Translations under genes and position numbers: made by a program
Notes under the pieces: model-generated
Told to the model about the DNA's origin: nothing
Databases searched by the model: none
The model's input: the letters and a program-made list of their open reading frames with translations, nothing else
Source: JADKIH01 sp031417395
Lineage (GTDB): Bacteria > Bacteroidota > Bacteroidia > AKYH767-A > 2013-40CM-41-45
Assembly (NCBI GenBank): GCA_031417395.1
Contig: JANOVM010000055.1
Span: 15,566-79,565 of the forward strand
Length of the DNA: 64,000 bases
Direction: 5' to 3'
Part shown: positions 38,801-46,259 of the stretch, piece after piece
Numbering within the stretch: position 1 is the first letter of the stretch
How the letters are laid out: each line of letters opens with the position of its first letter

Positions 38801-39294
38801 GAATTTAAAATTTCTTCACCTTTTACAAACAAAGATGCCCCTGAAAATGTATTGGCGCCGGGCGACCAGGTAAATGTAGAAGCCGGTCCAAGGTTAAACT
38901 TCTGACTGTTTCCGGCGAGAAAGATATTTCCGCCATTCATGTCTAAAGTGCCATTAACTGTAATGTTTCCTGTAAGGGTGATTGATTTGTTTGGAAGAAG
39001 TATAAAAAATCCTGTTGATGCTACCGTTAGGTTGTTTACCTGTCTTTGCGAATTAAGGGTAATATTACAATTGTTGTCAATAATTACATCATCATTGGGA
39101 GAAGGAACCCCTGATGGTAACCAACAAGAAGCATTATCCCAGTTGCCTGAAGTGACACTAGTTTTTGTTGTTGCTGTTGAATCATGAACGAAAATAAGGT
39201 GCATCAAAAGAAAAATAATCAGAATGAATCTTGAACGATTTTTATAATACTTCCTTAACTCACCCATTTTATTAAATGTCATTTTACTTTTCAT
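35860..39294 (-). CDS. Large secreted beta-helix-like protein with type A T9SS sorting domain
   Basis: 1144 residues. Basic N-region, then signal core FILIIFLLMHLIFVHDSTA. The mature start SGNWDNASCWLPSGVPSPNDD is the G8-like opening seen in many Bacteroidota surface proteins. Residues about 80-760 are Asn/Gly-rich with repeating short strands (LTGNITVNGTLDMNGGN; LLINGCTNNF; VSGNLLVKGGH), the pattern of a right-handed beta-helix. A fibronectin-like unit (about 985-1050: EALLSWETNNENPDASYIVE) and a type A T9SS tail (INPNPFADKIEV, LKKGIYFLSISGNG, VVKKIIKNQ) follow. The start codon overlaps the end of the upstream 102-residue gene by 11 bases, indicating translational coupling. Role unknown: adhesin, matrix or surface-layer protein. 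Confidence 0.75.
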   Translation of the reverse strand: MKSKMTFNKMGELRKYYKNRSRFILIIFLLMHLIFVHDSTATTKTSVTSGNWDNASCWLPSGVPSPNDDVIIDNNCNITLNSQRQVNNLTVASTGFFILLPNKSITLTGNITVNGTLDMNGGNIFLAGNSQKFNLGPASTFTWSPGANTFSGASLFVKGEEILNSSSTLIIRKWYNYSIPIGDVVKGNFGNLTINISDGNNSITEWNQKNKFESHLILGALTIDQGWITLDKNGAISSTSIGQIILSSINSTFIAHNGNHPSAFTLTTNSVINNGGKFYGLNDGNGNINLKINGNFYNNGNVKIINNSGIAGVSNGNADFQVNGDFIQNTGDTRIIYNITTVNSGFFKAIFNNIILKGGIFMGQSACHDAGKTNTITVNKNLVLNFNNAADKFRGNGITSIGQSINNAKLSLNVGGYLEINGNQNAEFTSSASAGTETINISGDLLINGCTNNFNYGTPSASHTTELLVSGNLLVKGGHTALSKNSGQLNCYIGKNINVTSGSIILKGNSGITSILVNGNYQQTGGLLSLHSNMTIPTADVVRLVIKGNLDVSGGKINYDDNTIGAQHVIALKGDSCRITGNVILTRAGAGTSYFFGFLNYEKQGRLVYEIKGSALMEQIIQTVNTNCELYLNNGTLKVSSHTSSNYNMLNVYPGGKISLKNSTITSNNQFSFCSMNVDSAGTISFNNEKGFYGKNDAAVDQKVNYYLDKESVVEYYGTKKQVVTGCSSFSNQEGKSYGILRIKSDKNNFTARLNDHVTVRSRLELENGILQLNKNTFTLENGKTNAIKRTKGIIEGEWNDAASGSLFIWKSLSSGKHEIPFGISTTVYLPVTINPTDGIGSDIGIYTHKITLSNSQSGNFRDQKSESKFNQVQNPVKRCWTITAPGLTADVSFTFYEGENSINTDWSLSTYKILQWSGTQWNSLNSSSQSKNNNCGLITLNNTSSWSDFILIPDSNPSQFILKSFEVTENNEEALLSWETNNENPDASYIVEKSKDGINFFTIGETQNSEKTTNGGYRYSDKESDETPSFYRIKLNESGNRQTYSETKVLNKLKKNSGPNSLLQTINPNPFADKIEVGYSSKDAVTIQITDSQGKEVFIQNESTTNGELSKASLDLGFLKKGIYFLSISGNGKRVVKKIIKNQ

Positions 39295-39592
39295 TATTGG
39301 AGTGAGTTGTTGGTGGTGTATGTTTTATGGGTTGCACCAAAATAGCGTTTGCAGAGAGGGCATGGGATGATTTTATTTCAGGTGCCGGCAGAGCCATTTC
39401 AGTGGTAAAAATTTGCTCTTCTACTTGTATAATTTCACCCTGGTTAGCCGTGACATTTTCGGAATTAAAAAAATTAAAAAACAAAACAAAGCCGGAAATA
39501 ACAAGCACGGTTCCAAATCCCCATGCAATAATTATTCTATACTTTATTTTTTGGCGAGACCTCAGGTTTAAATGCATTCTTTTCTTTTTCAA
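39284..39592 (-). CDS. Small membrane-anchored protein heading the surface-protein operon
   Basis: 102 residues. MKKKRMHLNLRSRQKIKY is followed by one strong hydrophobic helix (RIIIAWGFGTVLVISGFVLFF, about 19-39) and a polar, Pro/Thr-rich tail (PIKHTPPTTHSNNEK). The build (MKKK, basic stretch, helix, then FxN) resembles the N-terminus of the 449-residue protein at the other end of the operon. It overlaps the next gene by 11 bases. No family is recognised. Real coding is supported by the overlap and the coherent membrane topology, not by homology. Confidence 0.55.
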   Translation of the reverse strand: MKKKRMHLNLRSRQKIKYRIIIAWGFGTVLVISGFVLFFNFFNSENVTANQGEIIQVEEQIFTTEMALPAPEIKSSHALSANAILVQPIKHTPPTTHSNNEK

Positions 39593-39827
39593 TTTTCTAA
39601 ATGTTGTTATACTATATACGAAGAATGCAGCAATGTTTCAGATCATTTGACTGCCAAGTTTACATTTGTAAGAAAAATGGAATTGTACTTTTTCCGTCGG
39701 GTGAACAGGAAGATTATTGAGATAAAAAATTTGCTTTTTTCTTGATTTTATAAACGGGAATATCGGAAACGATAATACAAGCCACTTCCCGAAGAATGTA
39801 ACCGTATGAAAAAGTATTTACTTGAAG

Positions 39828-41000
39828 TTAGTTCGAAAATACGATGTCAGATGGCAGAATGGTGTTGTTTTCTGACATGATAGCTGCACGTTCTATGACA
39901 GCTTTTAACTCTCTGACATTACCGGGCCATTTATATTGCATTAGAAAATGCACAGCTTCTTTACTTAATGTAATGGAAGGCATTTTATTGTCCCTACAGA
40001 AATCGATAAGGAAGCTTTTAGAGAGCAAAACAACATCATCACCTCTTTCAAATAGAGGAGGAAGATGAATAAGAAATCCTTGTAATCGATAGAATAGATC
40101 TTCACGGAAGCGGCCTTCTTTCACTTCATTTACTAAATTTCTATTAGTTGCTGCTATGACTCTTACATCAAGTTTAATTGATTTATTGCTTCCAATTCGT
40201 GTGACTTCTTTTTCCTGCAATACGCGTAAGAGCTTGGTCTGCATCATCAGATCCATTTCTCCGATTTCATCTAGAAATACCGTGCCGCCATTTGCTTCTT
40301 CAAACTTTCCTATCCTTCTGTCGCGGGCATCCGTAAAAGCTCCTTTTTCATGACCGAATAATTCGCTTTCAACGAGATCTTCCGGAATTGCTCCCATATT
40401 AACAGTAACGAATGGTTTCTTTGCACGTGGAGAATTATAATGAATAGCCCGGGCAACCAATTCTTTTCCTGTTCCGCTTTGGCCCGTAACCAAAACCATA
40501 ATATTACTTTTTTCAACTTTTTGAATCATCTTCAAAACCTTCATTACCGGCCCGCTGTTTCCAAGAATATTGGTATATTTATTCCTGTCGATGACAAGTT
40601 CTTTCAAATTATCATTTTCCTTACGTAAATGAACTGTCTCTACTAATGACTTAACTGAGTTTTCAAGATTAACAAGAGCATTATCGTCTTTAATAATATA
40701 ATCTATTACTCCTCTACGGTAGGTATCAATAACGACATCGAGTTTTTCCTGGCCTGAGACCATAATACACTGAATATTATCGTTGTAATTAATAACTTTC
40801 TCTAACAATTCTACACCATTCATCCCGGGAAGATTGTAGTCAATTGTAACGATATCAGGGTTTAAATGTAGATTTTGAATACATTCTTCCGGAGAAAGAA
40901 AATGCGTGACTTCCGTATTGTCAAGCTTTTCAAGCGTCTTTTTAATTAAGTTGCCGAGGAAGTGATCATCGTCGACAACAAAGATTTTTGCTACTGCCAT
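39828..41000 (-). CDS. Sigma-54 activator: receiver plus AAA+ domain, no DNA-binding domain
   Basis: 390 residues. A receiver domain (1-120; phospho-acceptor Asp54 in VTIDYNLPG) and a sigma-54-interacting AAA+ domain (about 140-385). Walker A is GQSGTGKE (173-180), the sigma-54 contact loop reads GAFTDA (220-225) instead of the usual GAFTGA, Walker B is VFLDE (241-245), with FREDLFYRL and WPGNVREL further on. The protein stops at LPSDIVFSN, just where the Fis-type helix-turn-helix normally begins, so it should activate from solution or through a partner. It is divergent from the unknown gene at 41106 and, on its own strand, lies 235 bases upstream of the surface-protein operon. The kinase could be the hybrid one at 47981. 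Confidence 0.9.
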   Translation of the reverse strand: MAVAKIFVVDDDHFLGNLIKKTLEKLDNTEVTHFLSPEECIQNLHLNPDIVTIDYNLPGMNGVELLEKVINYNDNIQCIMVSGQEKLDVVIDTYRRGVIDYIIKDDNALVNLENSVKSLVETVHLRKENDNLKELVIDRNKYTNILGNSGPVMKVLKMIQKVEKSNIMVLVTGQSGTGKELVARAIHYNSPRAKKPFVTVNMGAIPEDLVESELFGHEKGAFTDARDRRIGKFEEANGGTVFLDEIGEMDLMMQTKLLRVLQEKEVTRIGSNKSIKLDVRVIAATNRNLVNEVKEGRFREDLFYRLQGFLIHLPPLFERGDDVVLLSKSFLIDFCRDNKMPSITLSKEAVHFLMQYKWPGNVRELKAVIERAAIMSENNTILPSDIVFSN

Positions 41001-41105
41001 TTTTTAACACTTTTATGTGTATCTTTTTATCTATTAATGCACTATTTTGTTTCATTCATGCATTGATAATACGGTACATTTAAGCCCCAAACCTTACATT
41101 TTTTA

Positions 41106-42269
41106 ATGAAAAGCAGAAACATCCTTTTTTTAATAGTTTTCCTCCTGGCAACCCCGCTTTGGATGAGGTTATCATGGGAAATTGTGAGAAAAAAATCATT
41201 AAATCTAGCTATTATCGATAAAACGGTAGTCAATTCAAATAGTTATAAGCATAGATCAATCAATTGGATACTGGATTACGAAAAATATACCCGGTCAAAC
41301 GGTTCATATTATGAAATTGATAAGGATTATTTCGGTTTTTTTCCTTCCGAAAATGAAAAATACGATATCCATGATTTTGAAAAGATGAATGAAAGCGATT
41401 TGGATAGCATGGCTGCTGTTTATGACGCAATTTATTTTACGGATACCTATGGTGTACTTGAAAACGAATGGTACAGGCATAGAGACAGGAATGAAAATTC
41501 AATTAGTATTTATGGCGGTTTGTCAGAAAAGGACCTTCTTTTTTTAAAAAAGATGAAAGAACGAAGAAAGCCAATAGTTGCAGAATTCAACACTATTGCT
41601 TTTCCAACACCTCTGGATGTACGATTGAATTTTGAACGCATGTTTGGAATAAAATGGACAGGTTGGATGGCTCGCTACATTAGTTCATTGGATACTTTAA
41701 ATAATCCTGATCTGCCACGTTGGATAGTGGATAAGTACAAAAATGAAAATTCAGGCACATGGAATTTTAAAAAGGAGGGCATGCTTTTCATCCACGAAAG
41801 CGGCAAAGTTTTGGTGTTAGAAAAGGACAATGAACTTCGCGACGCTATTCCTAAAATATATACCGATAAGAAATATCAATCAAGGTTTGATGTTCCATTA
41901 AAGATTATTTATCCTTATTGGATTGATATTGTATTGAATCAGAATGATACTAATCAGATTGTTTCAAGTTATTTTATTGAAACATCCGGTAAGGGAGAAG
42001 AGTTATTAAAAAATAATGGAATTCCTTCTTCATTTCCGGCTATTATTAATAGGGATATAGGATATACGTTCTATTATTTTTGTGGTGATTTTGCAGACAA
42101 TCCTACTAAATTCAGATTTGCAAAATTATTCGGCATAAAGGGACTGAAATTCCTAATGTATAATGCCGTGGATGTTACTGATAGAAATCGTTTCTTCTGG
42201 GAGTTCTATTTGCCTATGATGCAATCAATATTCAAAGAAACATATAATACCCGGCTGCAAAAAAAATAA
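41106..42269 (+). CDS. Exported or membrane-anchored protein of unknown function, next to the exopolysaccharide operon
   Basis: 387 residues, family not recognised. N-terminal hydrophobic segment NILFLIVFLLATPLWMRLSW (signal anchor or signal peptide). The body opens with a strand-like LNLAIIDKTVV, then INWILDYEKY, AAVYDAIYFTDTYGVLENEW, ISIYGGLSEKDLLFLKKM and KPIVAEFNTIAFPTP. This strand-helix rhythm recalls a Rossmann-like or class I glutamine-amidotransferase-like fold facing the periplasm; that is inference only. The C-terminal part has NNGIPSSFPAIINRDIG and YYFCGDFADNP. No catalytic triad can be assigned. It is convergent with the GT2 synthase gene (31 bases apart) and divergent from the sigma-54 activator, so a role in the same polysaccharide system is plausible. 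Confidence 0.7.
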   Translation: MKSRNILFLIVFLLATPLWMRLSWEIVRKKSLNLAIIDKTVVNSNSYKHRSINWILDYEKYTRSNGSYYEIDKDYFGFFPSENEKYDIHDFEKMNESDLDSMAAVYDAIYFTDTYGVLENEWYRHRDRNENSISIYGGLSEKDLLFLKKMKERRKPIVAEFNTIAFPTPLDVRLNFERMFGIKWTGWMARYISSLDTLNNPDLPRWIVDKYKNENSGTWNFKKEGMLFIHESGKVLVLEKDNELRDAIPKIYTDKKYQSRFDVPLKIIYPYWIDIVLNQNDTNQIVSSYFIETSGKGEELLKNNGIPSSFPAIINRDIGYTFYYFCGDFADNPTKFRFAKLFGIKGLKFLMYNAVDVTDRNRFFWEFYLPMMQSIFKETYNTRLQKK

Positions 42270-42300
42270 CAAACAAATTTGTCGTTATTGAAATCAGAAA

Positions 42301-43728
42301 TTATTTTTTTGCTGCAAAGCCTTTTCTTTTCATTTCACCCCAATTTTTCACGCCTGTAAGCAGATCGAGGTTTCCCCGAATGGCATAGTATACTGAAAGG
42401 GGATGAACGATTAAAGGCTCTATTAAAGCAGTACCCAACAAACGAATAATGTCTCTCTTTTTCTTGTATTGATGGAAACTTAGTTCTTCAAAAAGTATTG
42501 CTGCTGTGGAATACATAATTGCAAATACATATATAAGAAGGAAAAGAGTAACAAAGAGCTCAATATTTAGAATACCCAAAAAAGCCATCATAACAAGATA
42601 CAGAAAAGCCGTAGATTCAACAATAGGGGCGAGCCATTCAAACAAAAACCAATACGGCATGCTGATAGTTCCAAGGAAACGGTAGCGTGGATTAAAAATC
42701 AATTTCTTGTGTATCCATAGAGTTTCTGCCGTACCGCGTGTCCATCGGTTGCGTTGCTTGCCAAGTATTTTTAAACTGGATGGAGCCTCTGTCCAGCAAA
42801 GCGGATCGGGGAGATAGACAATACTGTACTCCTGTTTTTTTTCTTCCATTAACCGGCGCATGCGGATAACAAGTTCCATGTCCTCACCTACGGTTTTATG
42901 ATTATATCCTCCTGCTTCAATAACAATTTTTTTATCAAACATGCCAAACGCACCTGAAATCAGAATCAATCCGTTTAACTTGCTCCATGCCATTCGCCCG
43001 AGCAAAAAGGCACGAATGTACTCCAGCACCTGAATTCTTGGAATCATTTCATGCGGCAGGTTTACTTTAATTATTTTTCCTTCCTTCACAACACATGAAT
43101 TGGCTATCCTTACTACTCCTCCAACAGCTATCACTTTATTTGCTTCAGTCTGTTCCATAAATGGTTTTACCATTTTCAATAGCGATTCGTATTCAAGAAT
43201 GCAATCCACATCAATAGCAGCGAATATATCGTACTTCGAAACATTAATTCCTGCATTTAATGCATCTGCTTTTCCTCCATTAACTTTGTCGACAACGGTA
43301 AGTTTACTTAACGAACGAATTTTAGATTTATAAACTGCTCTTACAGGCTTGGAAAGCATCTTCTTCTCAAAAGCATAAGGAACGGGCTCCAGCTGGTATT
43401 CGTCAATCATTAGTTGTAAGGTATCGTCTTTCGATCCGTCGTTTATAATGATCACTTCAAAATTTACATAATGAATATTTAAAAGGGATCGGACATTTTC
43501 AACAATGGTTTTAGATTCATTGTAGGCAGGGGCAATAATGGAAATAGCAGGAGCAGAAGGGGCAGTAAGTATATCTCTGTAATCAATAAAACTATTACGC
43601 CGGATGTAATTAATAATGTCAAAGGCCGATATAGTTGAAAGCACAAAATAGGTGCTGAATAAAATAGCACTATAAACCAGGATAAAATGGTCGGCAAACT
43701 TTGTAAAATAATAGAAAAATAATCCCAT
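42301..43728 (-). CDS. Processive family 2 glycosyltransferase (PgaC/hyaluronan-synthase-like)
   Basis: 475 residues. One or two N-terminal membrane helices (about 5-35), a cytoplasmic GT-A domain, and four C-terminal helices (about 340-440). The motif set of processive beta-glycan synthases is complete: IIINDGSKDDT, AAIDVDCILE (DxD), GEDMELVIRM (ED base) and KQRNRWTRG (QxxRW). It should polymerise an exopolysaccharide from a nucleotide sugar and move it across the inner membrane. No PilZ domain is present, so c-di-GMP control is not indicated. Last gene of the six-gene operon, 5 bases after the HEAT gene. Polymer identity cannot be read. Confidence 0.9.
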   Translation of the reverse strand: MGLFFYYFTKFADHFILVYSAILFSTYFVLSTISAFDIINYIRRNSFIDYRDILTAPSAPAISIIAPAYNESKTIVENVRSLLNIHYVNFEVIIINDGSKDDTLQLMIDEYQLEPVPYAFEKKMLSKPVRAVYKSKIRSLSKLTVVDKVNGGKADALNAGINVSKYDIFAAIDVDCILEYESLLKMVKPFMEQTEANKVIAVGGVVRIANSCVVKEGKIIKVNLPHEMIPRIQVLEYIRAFLLGRMAWSKLNGLILISGAFGMFDKKIVIEAGGYNHKTVGEDMELVIRMRRLMEEKKQEYSIVYLPDPLCWTEAPSSLKILGKQRNRWTRGTAETLWIHKKLIFNPRYRFLGTISMPYWFLFEWLAPIVESTAFLYLVMMAFLGILNIELFVTLFLLIYVFAIMYSTAAILFEELSFHQYKKKRDIIRLLGTALIEPLIVHPLSVYYAIRGNLDLLTGVKNWGEMKRKGFAAKK

Positions 43729-43733
43729 TTTAT

Positions 43734-44888
43734 TTACAACCTTTTATCCTTAGCGTGATTAATAATTAATTGCATTTCTTCGCCTGAATTGAGAAATATT
43801 TTATCGATAATTTCCTGACCTTTATTGCCAAGTGAAAGCAATACCCTTGCAGCTTGGATTAATAAATGGTAATCCTTTAAAGGAGGCTGTAATACTTTTT
43901 CAAGGAAAGAAATGGCATGCAGGCTGCCAATTGATTCCAGAGTTTTTAATACTTCCAGTTTTATGTATTCATTCTCCTTAGGGTACATTTCAATAATTTG
44001 CTTTTCTGCCTGTGAAGCATTTAATGACCGTATAGATTTGAGAGCAGCGAGACGAATGTTTTCGTTTTCCGATTTTAAGAGTTGTATTAATTTAGGAACT
44101 GAAGATTGCTGTCTGAATGATCCTGTCATCTGTATGCTGAAAAGCAAAACATCCTTATTGTTTGAATCAAGCCATCGGCTGAAATCCGGAATCATTTTTT
44201 CGGGCAGCTTTGACAATAAAACATAAATTTTTGCTACATCCCACCCTGACATCTGTATGTTTTTACCGGATAAAAATGATAATGGATCCTCCGTACTAAG
44301 ATTCATGATAGCAATTCTGCTTTCCATACGAAGAACAGGATTAGGATTGTCAATGAAACGATTTAGCTGTGGAATTGCCTGTTTGATATTCATCAATGCA
44401 AGCTCTCGCATTCCCTTTGCAGCTGTGTGCCAGCTTTTGTCGTTTAATTTTTTAATGGAATCGGTGTGCAAATTCAGACCGACATAAATATCTTCCAGTC
44501 TCTCTCCGCTTTCGCCCGAAAAAGTACTGTGCAAATGAATTATTTCTTCGAGTAGAACGTTTCTATTAAAACGTTTTTCTTTATCAACTTTATCAAAATG
44601 ACCGGAAATATTTTCAATTGAAATTCTCTCTTCAAAAAGTAATTTACTCAAAACACTCTGGTATTTTAACTTGATGTTATTTTTTTTAATAGCTCTGCCT
44701 GTTTTGTAAATTCTGCTGCTCAGGATAATGCCCAGCAAGATGAGAATAACCAATAGAAATATTAGCGTTGTAGCCAATAATAACCGTATATGCACGGGAA
44801 AACTATAAACAGTTTTCCCATATTCATCATAGGTATAGTTTAGTTCGGACCAATTGATTCGTTGAAGTATAAATAGTATTGGAGTCAA
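43734..44888 (-). CDS. HEAT-repeat inner-membrane protein
   Basis: 384 residues. A short N-terminal extracytoplasmic piece precedes one membrane helix (about 33-57: LLLATTLIFLLVILILLGIIL), then a helical linker and HEAT repeats from about 150 on. Repeats show paired helices such as WHTAAKGMRELALMNIKQA, NPVLRMESRIAIMNLS, NENIRLAALKSIRSLNASQ and EYIKLEVLKTLESIGSLHA. The repeats would lie in the cytoplasm and act as a protein-binding scaffold. It sits 2 bases after the CotH-kinase gene and 5 bases before the GT2 synthase gene, so a partner role with the synthase is the obvious inference. No enzymatic motif is seen. Confidence 0.85.
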   Translation of the reverse strand: MTPILFILQRINWSELNYTYDEYGKTVYSFPVHIRLLLATTLIFLLVILILLGIILSSRIYKTGRAIKKNNIKLKYQSVLSKLLFEERISIENISGHFDKVDKEKRFNRNVLLEEIIHLHSTFSGESGERLEDIYVGLNLHTDSIKKLNDKSWHTAAKGMRELALMNIKQAIPQLNRFIDNPNPVLRMESRIAIMNLSTEDPLSFLSGKNIQMSGWDVAKIYVLLSKLPEKMIPDFSRWLDSNNKDVLLFSIQMTGSFRQQSSVPKLIQLLKSENENIRLAALKSIRSLNASQAEKQIIEMYPKENEYIKLEVLKTLESIGSLHAISFLEKVLQPPLKDYHLLIQAARVLLSLGNKGQEIIDKIFLNSGEEMQLIINHAKDKRL

Positions 44889-44890
44889 CG

Positions 44891-46243
44891 CTATTGTTTT
44901 AATGTTTTTTGAATTTCATTAACCACGATCTTTCTTCTGTCGCGTAGAATAGACTTCAGGCCGGGAATGAAATTTCCCGGGTCAAGCGGGTCGCCAATAG
45001 TTGTGTTGATATTTGTGTCAAAGTCTTTGTTTGAATACATTTTATTGACATCTGCATAAACAGCTATTCTGATTCTTCCGGCCAGACTATCAATTACATT
45101 CGACATTCTTTGTTCACTAAATTCATTTTGTAAAAGATCATTTACAATTGCCAGATATCTTTTTCGTATAAAACTATTTTTTCTCAGTGTATTGTCCAAC
45201 AAAGGCCTTCCGTCTTTGAATGGAACGGAATCAGGTACCAGTACGCTCATGCGAAGCAAGGATGGTAAAGACATTACCGGATTCCATGCGGCAAAAGAAT
45301 AATTTCCGTCAAGTGAAATCCAGTTCCATTTATATGTTGTACTATCGTGATAGATGAAAAAATTATGCGGATAAAACATGTTGTAAGCATCGATATTTAC
45401 GATAAGATTGTTTATTGCCCATGTTCGCAAACATTTATCGAGATTAAAGGCAGACTCCAATTTTCGCAGATAACTTTCCTCACTTAAGATAGTATCGTTA
45501 ATGACTTTGATAAATTTAACAAGGTCATTCCAGTCGTTTTTCTTTGTATTGTTCTTAAGAATGAATCTGTTATAATAACTAGTGGGATTATCGCCATAAC
45601 TTTTGAAAGTTCCCAGAGGTTCGCCCTGAAAAAGATTTCCCTTTGACTCGCCAAAACGTAACTTTAAAAAGACCTGATCAATATTTTCTGTTACCAGATA
45701 AAGCCCGAGGTATTTATTATTAAGATAAACTTTTGCATATGTTGCCCTTGGAGCAGGTAGGCCTTTTTTATTTAAGAGATCCAGATAGATTTTTTCACGC
45801 ATCATTGTCGGATCTTTAAAGTTATTATTCAAATTTAGCTCCTCCAGACCATCCATTTCCTGACCTTTGATATACTTATTAAATTTAATTCGAAAGGGCT
45901 TCTTCTTTCCGGGGTAAAATTCATACGAAGATTCTCCTTTAAATCTTATTCCACAAGAATAAAAAGTTCGATCGTCAACCGTAATGTTTGACTGCATATA
46001 GAATGACACATTAAGTGAATCAAATGCCTTTCTGTATTGAACGAGAGAATCCCAGTAACTGCATTGTACAAAATTGATTTTTATTACATGTATGGAATCT
46101 TTTTCGAAAAAGCTTTTTCCATAATCCGGAGCATTTTTTTGTTTAATAGTTTTAGCCGGTGCGTTAGGTATTATTTGTGCATTAACATCTATAAAACCAA
46201 AAAGGACTGAATAGAAAAAAATCAAACAAAAAAGCGTTCTCAT
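44891..46243 (-). CDS. CotH-family protein kinase-like protein, exported
   Basis: 450 residues. Signal peptide MRTLFCLIFFYSVLFGFIDVNAQ. The CotH fold (PF08757) is visible as FYSCGIRFKGESSYEF, KKPFRIKFNKY, GLEELNLNNNFKDPTMMREK, YLDLLNKKGLPAPRATYAKV, NNKYLGLYLVTENID and, late, WNWISLDGNYSFA. CotH proteins are atypical kinases; spore-coat CotH phosphorylates coat proteins, and exported bacterial members are found with polysaccharide and cellulosome genes. An exported kinase needs a phosphate donor outside the cytoplasm, so its true reaction here is open. It lies between the YaiO-like barrel and HEAT genes, with 16- and 2-base gaps. Confidence 0.85.
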   Translation of the reverse strand: MRTLFCLIFFYSVLFGFIDVNAQIIPNAPAKTIKQKNAPDYGKSFFEKDSIHVIKINFVQCSYWDSLVQYRKAFDSLNVSFYMQSNITVDDRTFYSCGIRFKGESSYEFYPGKKKPFRIKFNKYIKGQEMDGLEELNLNNNFKDPTMMREKIYLDLLNKKGLPAPRATYAKVYLNNKYLGLYLVTENIDQVFLKLRFGESKGNLFQGEPLGTFKSYGDNPTSYYNRFILKNNTKKNDWNDLVKFIKVINDTILSEESYLRKLESAFNLDKCLRTWAINNLIVNIDAYNMFYPHNFFIYHDSTTYKWNWISLDGNYSFAAWNPVMSLPSLLRMSVLVPDSVPFKDGRPLLDNTLRKNSFIRKRYLAIVNDLLQNEFSEQRMSNVIDSLAGRIRIAVYADVNKMYSNKDFDTNINTTIGDPLDPGNFIPGLKSILRDRRKIVVNEIQKTLKQ

Positions 46244-46259
46244 AAAATTGCGTTTAATT

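Noticed and set aside
39593..39827. Possible sigma-54 promoter upstream of the 102-residue gene
   Set aside because: A minus-strand TTGGCAG is present, but the -12 half is TGAT where TTGC is needed, so the GG/GC spacing pair is not there.
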